Positions 51,750 through 60,917 of a DNA stretch of 64,000 nt are shown here, one piece after another. How positions within the stretch are numbered: position 1 is the stretch's first letter; every line of letters starts with the position of its first letter. Under the pieces are notes generated by a model. The model was not told the origin of the DNA and did not search any database. It worked only from the letters and a program-made list of their open reading frames with translations. This DNA comes from Rhynchopus sp. YZ270_cl-10 (Eukaryota > Euglenozoa > Diplonemea > Diplonemida > Diplonemidae), in the NCBI GenBank assembly GCA_964035575.1, contig OZ037860.1, forward strand, positions 892,689 to 956,688, in the 5' to 3' direction. Position numbers and translations under genes: made by a program.

Positions 51750-51789
51750 CTTGAAATACAAAAACCCTCTCGTGGACAGTGTATACCTT
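51750..51789 (-). repeat. Type D hairpin with extended match to 63780
   Basis: Beyond the hairpin, GGTACA, ATGCAGTCCTAC and TCCATTT follow in the same order as after the copy at 63780, so type D is part of a longer (~90 nt) unit. Confidence 0.45.
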
Positions 51790-51917
51790 GGTACAATGCA
51801 GTCCTACCTCCATTTTAAGCCTTTTGTTACAAATGTAAAAATTCACCTTACAATTCACCCTCCCACCCCCAATAAAAATTGTACATTCCCCCAAGGATAT
51901 CCCCTTCTCCCCCTTCC

Positions 51918-52913
51918 CTACACAAATGTGACAGTCTGTGAGGTCGCAGCACCACGCCCGATAATTTCAATTCGGTCGTCGAAGACTTTGAGAATTGCGT
52001 CGCAGAACTCCTTTTCTGGTGCAGTTTCGAGAGGGGAGGGGAGGGTGACGTGCCCGATACCGTGCGCATCGACTGCGAAACCCCCATCATGGGAATGCCC
52101 TGAGAGAACAAGCTTTACTACATCCGCATGGCCCTGCAGCACTGCAAGCACCTCCTCGCAATCAATCGCCAGGTCCGTAGCGTGCGCTGCCCCCTTCAAA
52201 AAGGGGTTATGCCCAGACACAATCACCTTCTCACCGTTCTCCCTCGCTTCAGCAAGCTTTGTTGCAAGCCACCCCCTCTGCGTTTCACCAAGCATTCCGT
52301 TATAAGGCAAAAACCGTGCCACCTCCGGAGCCAGCCCCTCCGTCCATTTCACCCCCTTATGCCAGGTTGCCTCACCACCACGAAGGTTCGGGTTGTGCTC
52401 AAGAAGTTTTTCCAGACATTTTGTGTACCGCGGATCAGTTGGGAGGGGGTCCTTATAGTCTCGGTTGTCGGCAAGGATGACATTGTGCTCATAGGTGTTC
52501 ACCACCACCACACGCCATCCCTTTGCTGGTGAAAAATCATAGTTCAACCCATCTGATAGATGAGGAAGACGCAGTAGCTCTTCATGAGTAAAATTCGCGT
52601 ATTCATGATTGCCCACCATAGAGTACATGGGTGTGCCTGGGAGACGGCGGTCAAAGATGTCGAGAACTTCCTTCAACGCCTTTGTGGAGTTGCTGCTGTG
52701 CGAGCACTGCGCGTCGATCACATCAGCAAGGTTCATCACAATGTCAACCTTCTCCTCGCTCCACCACGCTACAGACTTCTCCAACAGCCCCTTCGCTCCC
52801 CGATAGTACCTAATGCGCGACCCATCCCAGTTCGAGCCATTTGGGATATCACAGTACTGCACATCCGCCACAGCTCCAATGGTAAACCGCGCTGTCATCT
52901 CTTTGAAACTCAA
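51918..52913 (-). CDS. ADPRM: ADPRM-type metallophosphatase (Mn2+-dependent ADP-ribose/CDP-alcohol diphosphatase), 331 aa
   Basis: Calcineurin-like phosphoesterase with the ADPRM pattern: VADVQYCD (Asp17, Gln19), IRYYRGA, NLADVIDAQ (Asp64, Asp67; Ala where most have LGD), GNHEYANFTHEELL (101-104), LEHNPN, VSGHNPF (His235), SGHSHDGGFAVDAHGIGHV (His273, His275) and ETAPE. The family splits ADP-ribose and CDP-choline or CDP-glycerol in the cytosol. The start is either MSFKEMTARF (52913) or the second Met (52898). No intron. Downstream are a type D hairpin and a long spacer. Confidence 0.9.
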   Translation of the reverse strand: MSFKEMTARFTIGAVADVQYCDIPNGSNWDGSRIRYYRGAKGLLEKSVAWWSEEKVDIVMNLADVIDAQCSHSSNSTKALKEVLDIFDRRLPGTPMYSMVGNHEYANFTHEELLRLPHLSDGLNYDFSPAKGWRVVVVNTYEHNVILADNRDYKDPLPTDPRYTKCLEKLLEHNPNLRGGEATWHKGVKWTEGLAPEVARFLPYNGMLGETQRGWLATKLAEARENGEKVIVSGHNPFLKGAAHATDLAIDCEEVLAVLQGHADVVKLVLSGHSHDGGFAVDAHGIGHVTLPSPLETAPEKEFCDAILKVFDDRIEIIGRGAATSQTVTFV

Positions 52914-53402
52914 AACACTTCTCTTGAGAGCGATTTTTCCAAATAAAGGAAAGTGGGTTTTTTTTTTGTGTTTCAGTAGGATGGGTGGTGGGGTTGCTTT
53001 TTCTGAATATGGTATTGTGGTTTGTGAGATAATGGGAGAAGAGGAGGAGGAGGAGGAGAATGAAGAGAAAAAAAATGCATTTTTTTTTTTTTTTTTTTTT
53101 TTTTTGAAAAACTTAGCGTTTGGGAGAAGGGAGGGGGGGTTTTTTGGTTTGAGGTTTGGTAAGATTATTTTTTTTCCATCTCACAAATACCACCATGGGA
53201 AAAAGGGGGGAAAAAGAACAAAAGAGAAACACTGTACAACAGAATAAAGATAAAAACGGGTCCGCGGTAGTTTTTCTGAAATAAAAGTAGATGGTGAGTT
53301 TACATTATTTTTTTTGCTACACTCTATGGGATGGGGGGGTATCTATGGGGTGGAACATGGCAACATTTAAGAAACAAAAAAAAAACACAAAGAAAAGCTA
53401 AC

Positions 53403-53437
53403 AAGATGAACCTAAGCCTCTCGTACTTAGTCACCTT
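53403..53437 (-). repeat. Type A hairpin
   Basis: AAGGUGA/UCAUCUU and CUAAGU/GCUUAG, the last pair being U-G; loop ACGAGAG. Another pair that works only in minus-strand RNA. Confidence 0.6.
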
Positions 53438-53464
53438 ATAAAAAAAACCCCCCCACAAAGGTTA

Positions 53465-53493
53465 CGATGAATCTAAGCTATGCTTTAGTCACC
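53465..53493 (-). repeat. Type A hairpin with short loop
   Basis: CUAAAGC-AUA-GCUUAG with GGUGA/UUCAUC below: stem kept, consensus loop lost. Confidence 0.5.
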
Positions 53494-53644
53494 AGAAAAC
53501 TGTCATCGAGAACGCACACATCTTTTTACCACTAGAGGAATCATTGAGGGAGGGCAATCACATTAATCACATCGATTCCCGCGAGAGAATCTTCTCAACA
53601 TTGTTCCCGAGGCAGGATTTCAAAAAGAAAAAGAAAAGAATCAT

Positions 53645-55924
53645 TCACATCCTCCTGCCAAACGCAGCCCGCGGGGTCGTCGGCTTTACAACACTGCTCT
53701 GACGGGGGCGTGTTTTGATCGGGGTTCCCTTCGTTGCCGCCTTCGCTGGCTGCTTTTTCTGACCACCACCTGCTAAGGTCTTCGCTGTGGGTAATCCTTT
53801 TGCCCCTTTGATGTCGTTTACAACAGATTCTAGGGAGTCTGCAGTTTTTGCAAGCGTTTGAATCTTATTCTTTAGGGCAAGCAAACAGGCTGATGTGAGG
53901 TGTGAATTGGCAGCTTCGACTTCTCCTTCTTTGTGCGCATCACGGATACCACGATAGAGACGTTCACTGTGCGAGACGTTGGAAAGAACAGCAGAACGCA
54001 GTTGGGTTTGCACTCTCTGCAGCGTCTTCGCCATTTGCTCTGAGGCAGCGCTGGGCACCGCCCCTGCATGCACTGCCACCACAGAGTCCATCTCCTGCGA
54101 CGCAACCCCTAACACACCCACCAGCTGCTGCTGCCTCATAATCCCTTCTTGAAATGCTTCGACACTCCGCTCTATGCCCTTCATGTGAGAGTGCAAACGC
54201 TTCACAATGTCATTCAATGATTCCGTTGTAACTTCACGGTTTAGCTTCAGTTCAGAAACAGCGGCTTCGATATTAACACCACGCCCCATACGGTCCACCA
54301 GATCATCATAGGAAACAGAGAGGGAGTCATATTTCTGTTGAATCAGGGCCTGCTGCCTTCTGTAGTCTTGCGCCTCTTCGAGACGGTGGGAGAGTTTTTC
54401 GACAACCTCCGTTTCTTCACGCATCTGTCTCTCTGCAAGAGAAAGCTTTACTGTCATTTCGGACATCTCCGCAGAACGCACCGCCAACGCTTCATTGAGA
54501 TGCGCCGACTCTGAAGAGAGCCTCCGCATTTCAAGGGTACGTGCCTCATCTGTGTGCTGATGCGTTCTGAGGAGGAGGGCAAGCTCTGTTTCGATTGCCT
54601 CCTTCTCTGCACGCACCTCCGCTGCGGAGTGCGACGCTGCGCGCAGACCTTCTGCGATTTTGCGTTCTCTGGACAGCTCTGTCATGACTGCCTGCATTTC
54701 ATGCGTAGACGATGCCAGCTCTGCCCTGAGATCTGCGTTATCCGCCTTTAGCGATCCCACCGCAAGCTCCATCTCCTGTCGAAGCGATTCTGCAATCTCC
54801 GCTGTGTTTGCCGCAGAGCGTTCCGCCATCTTCGCCTCTCTCAACCCCGCAGTGTCCCGCACATACCGCTCCTCTGCCTCCCTCCCCCCTTCCCTCTCCA
54901 TAAGCAGCTCTTCAGACACCGCAGCAAGCCTGGTTCGTAGCTCCTCCTCAGAGGCCTGTAGAGCAGCGTTGTCTTCCTTCGCAATGCGGAGATCGGAAGT
55001 GACCCTTTGAAGTGCCTGATTAGCTTCGTCTTTGGAGTGATGGACGTTCATGAGAAGCGTCGAGGTTTCTGCTTCAGATGTTTCCCTAGACTGCCGTTCG
55101 GTTTCGATTCGCGATCTTAAAACCTCCTCAGTGTTTTTTGAAGCAATGATCGTGTCGCGGGTAGTATCCAGCTCTCGTTGAATTTGGAGGATTCGTGCAT
55201 CTTTTTGTATTTCGCGACGTTGCGCTTCATCAGCCATGCTATGCATCTCAGCTTCAAGCCGATTGATAATCTCCTTCAACCCCTCCACCTCTGCAGTCCC
55301 AGAGGAAAGCTGCGCCTCCAACACCTTGACTGCAGATTCAACCTGATTCTTTTTTTCTTCAGAAGCAGCAAGGCTGCCACGAAGCTGCACCGCAGTGGTA
55401 TCCGCTTCATGAACCAAACCCTGCATGCGCTGCACATCTGTGTTCAACCCATTTCTCTCCCCCTCCAATCTGTTCAACGACGTTTCTAACACGGTGCATC
55501 TGGAGCGGAGACGATGCTGCCCCGCTGTGCTTTCTGTTGCAAGCTTCTGTGTCGCCGCAAAGCGTGCCTCCACATCGTGCAAAGCAGCTGTCGTCTGCTG
55601 ATGACTATCCTGCAGACTTAAATGCTCAACCTGCAAGGTTCTGAACCTCTTCTCTATGCCAATAGAGTCCTCTTCCACCTGGTCTGCATGCTTAAGAAGC
55701 CGCTCCGCACGCTCGCATCGAGTAAGCAGATTGTGTATCTCCGATTTCAATTGTGCCTCGGTATGTCCAGCAGCAACATGGCATTGTGCAGCGACAGCCT
55801 GCTCTGCAGCGCGTACTTCATCTCGAGGAATCTCCAGACGCCGCCCACGAAGCTGCGAAAACCGTTCTGTCAGTTCACGTTGTTTAAGCTTCAATTCACA
55901 CAACGCAGGTTGGGTAGGATCCAT
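53645..55924 (-). CDS. 759-aa coiled-coil protein with basic C-terminal tail
   Basis: Start MDPTQPALCELKLKQRELTE at 55922-55924, right after a run of about 19 A in the leader. Heptad coiled coil spans about 10-560; a less regular helical part (VNIEAAVSELKLNREVTTES, AFQEGIMRQQQLVGVLG) follows to about 700; the tail is basic and rich in Pro, Thr and Lys (GGGQKKQPAKAATKGTPIK) and ends AAFGRRM. No signal peptide or membrane helix. A cytoskeletal or basal-body role is plausible from the build alone; no family recognised. Confidence 0.85.
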   Translation of the reverse strand: MDPTQPALCELKLKQRELTERFSQLRGRRLEIPRDEVRAAEQAVAAQCHVAAGHTEAQLKSEIHNLLTRCERAERLLKHADQVEEDSIGIEKRFRTLQVEHLSLQDSHQQTTAALHDVEARFAATQKLATESTAGQHRLRSRCTVLETSLNRLEGERNGLNTDVQRMQGLVHEADTTAVQLRGSLAASEEKKNQVESAVKVLEAQLSSGTAEVEGLKEIINRLEAEMHSMADEAQRREIQKDARILQIQRELDTTRDTIIASKNTEEVLRSRIETERQSRETSEAETSTLLMNVHHSKDEANQALQRVTSDLRIAKEDNAALQASEEELRTRLAAVSEELLMEREGGREAEERYVRDTAGLREAKMAERSAANTAEIAESLRQEMELAVGSLKADNADLRAELASSTHEMQAVMTELSRERKIAEGLRAASHSAAEVRAEKEAIETELALLLRTHQHTDEARTLEMRRLSSESAHLNEALAVRSAEMSEMTVKLSLAERQMREETEVVEKLSHRLEEAQDYRRQQALIQQKYDSLSVSYDDLVDRMGRGVNIEAAVSELKLNREVTTESLNDIVKRLHSHMKGIERSVEAFQEGIMRQQQLVGVLGVASQEMDSVVAVHAGAVPSAASEQMAKTLQRVQTQLRSAVLSNVSHSERLYRGIRDAHKEGEVEAANSHLTSACLLALKNKIQTLAKTADSLESVVNDIKGAKGLPTAKTLAGGGQKKQPAKAATKGTPIKTRPRQSSVVKPTTPRAAFGRRM

Positions 55925-56275
55925 TTTTTTTTTTTTTTTTTAATTTTTCTTGGGTCCGGTTCACCCCCCGGATACCTGAGATAGGGAGGTTTTTTTGGAT
56001 GATATTTTCAAAAAAAATAGTGAAAAAAACCCCTTTTTTTTGAGAGAGATAATCAATACAACACCCACTACTGGGGGAATGGGGGTAGGGGAATGGGGGG
56101 GTTTTTGGACGAATGTACAGTGTTTTTTTTTGTGTTCTTTTTTCTTTTTTTTCTTTTGTATCGACAATCAGCTTGTCCGAGGACTGGGTTCTGTACAACA
56201 AAGTAAAATGTGTTCAGAGATGATCGTCAGAACCCCAAGCGTGCTCCAGAAGTTAACAAATAGTCTACCCTATAT

Positions 56276-56353
56276 GGTGTGGCTGAAGGGGGGGTGATTC
56301 GCACTTTTTCTGCACTTTTCCGCACTTTTTCCTCCCCCCCTTTCAGCCACACC
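56276..56353. repeat. Inverted repeat, ~19-bp arms
   Basis: GGTGTGGCTGAAGGGGGGG faces CCCCCCCTTTCAGCCACACC around a centre that repeats GCACTTTT(C/T) three times. Confidence 0.85.
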
Positions 56354-56656
56354 ACTATACCATTTTTTTGTTGTAAAAGGCATTGAGGAGAAGACTTGAG
56401 GGGCATCTAGAAAGCAGGCCTCAGCCTAACTCCCGGGCCTCAGCCAAAACCATCGTTCTATTCAGAGATTTTTTTGTGGGGGGGTGGGGGGGTTCGACCC
56501 CCCTTGGGGGGTTTTTCAGACGTGTCCAGGGGGGGTGGAGAAAAAAAAAATCCGGGGGCCGAAAAATTTCCAGGGGGGGTGGCCCGGCATGCACCCACAC
56601 TCGCCATGGGGCCATATTCAGCCTCGTGCCTCGTGAACAAGTGCAGCCAGAAAGCG

Positions 56657-57580
56657 ACTCAATTAGTCAAGCGCCGAAGGAAAAGGAAGCATGCAGCATG
56701 GCGAAAGACAAAAAGTAGCGTACCGTGCGCCTGCGGCGCAAGCTTGCAACCCACCCTTCCCGTGACATAGTTTGGCGGTAAAAATGTGTAATTTTAAGCG
56801 CAAATTTTGGAAATGTTGCGTACTGTGGCTTCGCCAGGAACCTATGGGTGCCATGACCGCCGTTTCTTTTGTAAATGTACTGAGGTTACTGATAATTCGT
56901 GTGCCCCGTCTGCCTGGTGTAAATATCAGGGAAGTGCCGAACTCCGCAGTTGGACAACCACGGAATTCTCACATTCCGCCGGAGGCCCCCAACTTGAGCT
57001 AAGGTGGGGACCCGGGCGCGCGAAGCGCGCCCGGGCTCGGCTGACAAATTTTCGACCCCCCTTGAGGCCTGAAAAACCGGATTGAAAAATAAACTCTGGT
57101 TCTATTTGAAAAAAAAAAAAAAAGAGAGAGAGAAAAGTGATTTTTACTAGTGCTTCCCGAGCTTTCTCCGCTGACAAGCTAGTCACAGGAAGAAGAAGAT
57201 CAAAACTCGGTCGAGCCCGGGTCCCCAACCCAGCTCAAGTTGGGGGCCTCCGGCGGAATGCGAGAACTCTTCGGTTATCCAACTGCGGAGTTCGGCACTT
57301 CATTGATATTTACACCAGGCAGACGGGGCACACGAATTATCAGTAACCTCAGTACATTTACAAAAGAAATGGCGGTCATGGCACCCATAGGTTCCTGGCG
57401 AAGCCACGGTACGCAACATTTCTAAAATTTGCGCTTAAATTTGCACGTGTTTACAGCCAAACTATGTCATGGGAAGGGTGGGTTGCAAGCTTGCGCCGCA
57501 GGCGCACGGTACGCTACTTTATTTCTTTCACCATGCTGCATGCTTCCTTTTCCTTCGACGTTTGACCAATTGAGTCCGGC
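56657..57580. mobile_element. Fold-back element with ~365-bp inverted arms
   Basis: 56657-57022 and 57216-57580 are diverged inverted copies, sharing for example CGAAGGAAAAGGAAGCATGC, GTGCGCCTGCGGCGC, GTAAATGTACTGAGGTTACT and GCCCCCAACTTGAGCT. The ~193-bp centre is A/T- and G/A-rich. No clear target duplication at the ends. The centre side carries a perfect CCCGGGCGCGC-GAA-GCGCGCCCGGG hairpin. Confidence 0.8.
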
Positions 57581-57667
57581 TCGATGGTATCTCAAAAAAT
57601 TCCCCAAAACCCCGGGTCAACCCGGTACCCATCGACCCATCGACCCGGGCACCCGGGTCGATAGAAC

Positions 57668-58301
57668 CAGGCCTTTTGCTAACTTTGGGATTTTCCCCCT
57701 GAATGGCATGATGGTCAAAAAAAAATAATTTCCTGGAAAAAAAAGTACATTCCGAGCTTTCCCGCCTGGTGAAAGCGGTCGTCGCGCGCTTCGCGCGCGC
57801 CTCCCTGCCAGCCACAGGGTGGAGAGGCGAAGGGTCAGCTTTGCGAGATATAAACAAAAAACGGAATATAATCCTTTATTAACGGTCCTTGGTCTTGCGC
57901 CTTACGTACACTAACCGTACAAAATCAATAGGTCTTCCAGAAGCAGGGGCTGTTGCAACGGTTGGGTTGCTTTGAAATAAGAATGGTCAATTTTTTGCAG
58001 CTTGGGTCAAGTTTCATTTCTGGCTGCAAAATGCAAGGGAATCCCCTTAGACATTGTAAAATGGCACCGTAGGCAGGAAGAAAATAGCGTACAGCGAGCG
58101 AAGCGAGCAGAAAAATTGTAAGGTGTCATCGTGCCATCGTGCCATCATGCCATCATGCCATCTGGGGGGGAAATCCCCAGGTGATGGATAGCGAAAGCCC
58201 TGCCCCACCACCCCCCGTGGCATGATGGTGGCATGATGGAAAAAAAAATAAAAAACGCCCAAAAACGTGGCACGATGGCATGATGGTTAGCAAAAGGCCT
58301 G
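57668..58301. mobile_element. Non-autonomous transposon, copy 2, with perfect 9-bp target duplication
   Basis: Same CAGGCCTTTTGCTAAC ends as the element in the SRP54 intron. CGATAGAAC occurs at 57659-57667 and 58302-58310. 634 bp; the difference from copy 1 is mostly the shorter octamer array, with a ~35-bp extra piece near 57,967-58,005. The two are otherwise near-identical over the GCGCGC hairpin, the TACACTAACCGTACAAAATC stretch and the right end. Confidence 0.85.
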
Positions 58302-58762
58302 CGATAGAACGATGGAACGATGGAAAAAAAAAAAAAAAAACTGGCCAAAAACATAGAACGATGGAACGATGGTTAGGCTGGGGCCTGCTAGAAAGTCAGA
58401 GAAATAAAAAAATTTTGTATCCTTTCCATTCAAAGAAGAGAAAGCACAAAAAATAAAAGTATTTGACAATGTTATTGAAGAAGCCAACACAACTATGCCT
58501 CAATCGGTGATGACTTTTTTTTTTGACCCCTTTTGGGAGCCTTTTTGGAGAGTCACCCAAGCGTTCAGGAAAACGCCATTCCTACAAAGAGAATAACGCG
58601 CTCTTGATGCATGGGTTGAGCATTGTTTGTGGTTTCTGACGTTTTCTTCTTTGTTTTATTTTTCGTCTATTTGTTACTTAGACTATTTTTTTGGTTCGTT
58701 GCAGTTTGCTCTAAGTGGAAATAAAAAAAAACTGTTGGCCTAAAAAATAACAAAAAACTTGA

Positions 58763-58793
58763 AAGATGAATAGCCTCTCGTACAACACATCTT
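58763..58793 (-). repeat. Type B hairpin
   Basis: AAGAUG/CAUCUU outer stem perfect, loop region UACGAGAGGC; inner stem weak. Confidence 0.5.
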
Positions 58794-59054
58794 TCAATAA
58801 AAAGAATTGAGTTCCTGTTTGACACACAAGCCCTTTTATACAATGACAGGAGACCAGGTTCTGCCTCCATCGTCTCCCATTCCTGGAATTCAGTTTTCAG
58901 AAAAAAATTTTTTTTCAGATTTAGGAAATACCCCTGGTTATGCCTCATAAGTCTGACTGGCCGGAACGCATAGGGGTGATTAAACCCCTTTTTTCCTTCA
59001 GTCGGTGTTGGCATCTTTTATTCGTCTTCACAAAAAAAAATATCGACAATCTAA

Positions 59055-60298
59055 TTAGTACCCTCTTCTGGAACCTCCATAGGAACTTCTGCTTCTGGTG
59101 CTACGTGACTCGTGGACCATATCTTGCATAACCTGTGTGGAAATGAGATTGTTTTCTAAAATTTCATAATAGTATACTTCCAATTCAAACAAAGAAGTTA
59201 AGATCATCGGTTTTATTAGTCAATGATAGGTGAGAATGAAGCAAACCTCACGAGGGTTGAACACTGTAACGTTTATGCTGTATTAAATATGAAAACAAAG
59301 TATAAAAAAAATCACACCTCATGCATGATTTTATTGTTCAGTTTGAACATTTTGTTGTGTTCCGCAGTCTCGCGCCCAATCGCAAGAGACTCCTCGTAGT
59401 GGTTCTCGTACATCTTCTCTTTGGCCTTTCTGACGCGCTGGGCATGCCCGACAGACTCCTTGATGTGCTCTTGTCGCTCCTGGTTCTGCTGTTGCCGCTC
59501 TGCCAGCCACTGTTCTCTTTTCTGCAGAACAGACGTCGAGCGTGCACTGTCCCGATGGATCTTCGATTGCACGTTGACGCGCTTCATGGCGGAGATGGAC
59601 TCTGCCCGCCTCTGCGTCTCACGGCGCTGCTGCTCCCTTTCCTGCGCAATGGCAGCACGCTGGTCCTGCTCCTGCATCTTGCGTGCACTGATAAGATGGT
59701 CTTTTTGCGCCTCGCGAGCCTGTTTGCTTCTTTGAATGCCTTCCTTACGTCTGTTGACGAGGCTTTGGTTGCGCTTTACATTGTGTGAACGTTCGGTGTT
59801 GCGGCGGCAGGTGTCGTCGACGATTTCGTCGAGATTTTTTCGGTGCAAAGCGTCTGCGTGGGAGAGCTTCATGTCAGTGTCCTGCTCGATCTGTTGGGAG
59901 CGCATGCTGTGGAGGAGCTGCGCATGGTTGCGTGCCTGCTGGAGGTACTCCTGACGGCCTTGGAAGGCCTCGCTGCGGGAGGAGAGGTACTCATGGTGGC
60001 GTTGTTGGTGCATATCGGCTGCGATGTCGCTGGCCTTAATCTTATGCAGCGTGTTGTTGCGTTTATGCTCCTCAAGCTCGTTCTTGCGCTGCATTGCCTC
60101 CTGTCTGCGCTCCTGCGTCTGCCGCAACTGGTCCAACCACAGCCCCGCCGCACGCTCCCGCATCGAGTGGCTCACATCCATACGACTCATGCAACTCCCA
60201 CCCCCACTCATCGCGTCGAACATCGGCGACTGCGAACGCTTGCTTCTACCGTTCCACGAACGGCTCCGTGTCGACCCTGCCGGGTCATAGTGGCTCAT
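59055..60298 (-). CDS. 352-aa charged coiled-coil protein (two exons)
   Basis: Start MSHYDPAGSTRSRSWNGRSK at 60296-60298 with TTTTTGCAG ending 9 nt upstream; the upstream open frame is spacer-like. Exon 1 60298-59318 ends at KIMHE; a 185-nt intron (donor GTGTGA, acceptor CCACACAG) leads to exon 2 59132-59055, VMQDMVHESRSTRSRSSYGG then SRRGY. Residues 50-325 are a single long helix rich in Gln, Arg, Glu and His. Both ends are Ser/Arg-rich. Looks like a cilium-associated coiled-coil protein; no named family. Confidence 0.8.
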
Positions 60299-60917
60299 TG
60301 CGTCTACTGCAAAAACCTCTAAGAGGCAGAGAGAGGTAGGGTCCAGCCCCTCTGTCGTGGTGTCTGGGGAGAAGGGGGAGAGGGGAGGGAGGGAGAGAGG
60401 TGGATACGGATGGTTGTATTTGTGATGGTAAAAAGACATCAGAATATACAGCCCCGGCATGATTTGGAGGTTGTAGCACCGTGTTTTTTTTTTTTGCAAC
60501 GGTTTGCTCCGAAGAACAGCATTTGACTGATATGCTCCTTGAGAATTAGGATAAAAAAAAATGGCTCCATTATTCTTTTTTTTTGTACAGAGCAAATAGC
60601 TTTAACAAAGACGATCGATTACCACCCCCCTCGAGATGGTCCCTACTGACACCTACACTAGGAAAGCAAAAAAAACCCCCCCCCTGGGTTTAAAAACCTC
60701 CCTTCCTCTTTTCCCTCGGATTCAGATTGCAAAAGGCAAAAAGGCCACTTTCTCCTCTCATTTCGTAGCCACCTCCTTTCACCCTTCTAGAACTTGCCTC
60801 ATTTCTGCACACCTGCACAGAGACGCAAAACAATGAACCTGCCCCTCGCAAGCCTCGCAAGACGCTGACAAGAAGATCTTCCTCACCCCCTCCATCCCCC
60901 CCTTCTTCCTCTTAACA
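60299..60917. other. Spacer between PP2A B''-gamma and the 352-aa gene
   Basis: A strong minus-strand pyrimidine tract with CTTCTCCCCAG lies near 60,355-60,395, just upstream of the 352-aa gene. Elsewhere T/C-rich with nothing recognisable; a weak type B-like stretch near 60,830-60,875. Confidence 0.5.

Larger units (their letters stand above)
48460..51917. other. 3.4-kb spacer, C-rich on the + strand, between the metallophosphatase gene and SRP54
   Basis: More GC than other spacers, with marked strand asymmetry (C-rich +, G-rich minus) at about 48.7-51.0 kb. Hairpins A 48509, B 48560 and A 49020 lie near SRP54 and D 51750 near the phosphatase gene. Frames here are proline- or glycine-rich by composition only. 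It could be a long non-coding transcript or old gene remains; I cannot tell which. Confidence 0.45.
52914..53644. other. Spacer downstream of the 759-aa gene
   Basis: Contains a 27-nt T run (about 53,079-53,105), G-rich runs and purine-rich + strand stretches. Two type A hairpins at 53403 and 53465 and a possible type B at 53505-53526 follow within 250 nt of the coiled-coil gene's stop. No gene. Confidence 0.55.
55925..59054. other. 3.1-kb repeat island between the 352-aa and 759-aa genes
   Basis: Holds a G-rich hairpin (56276-56353), a fold-back element (56657-57580), a transposon copy (57668-58301) and a type B hairpin (58763). Between the last two elements' neighbours are tandem CCCGGGT/CGACCCAT words (57,620-57,660). 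No host gene recognised; the frames with Pro/Gly/Cys runs are read-through of repeats. Confidence 0.65.
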
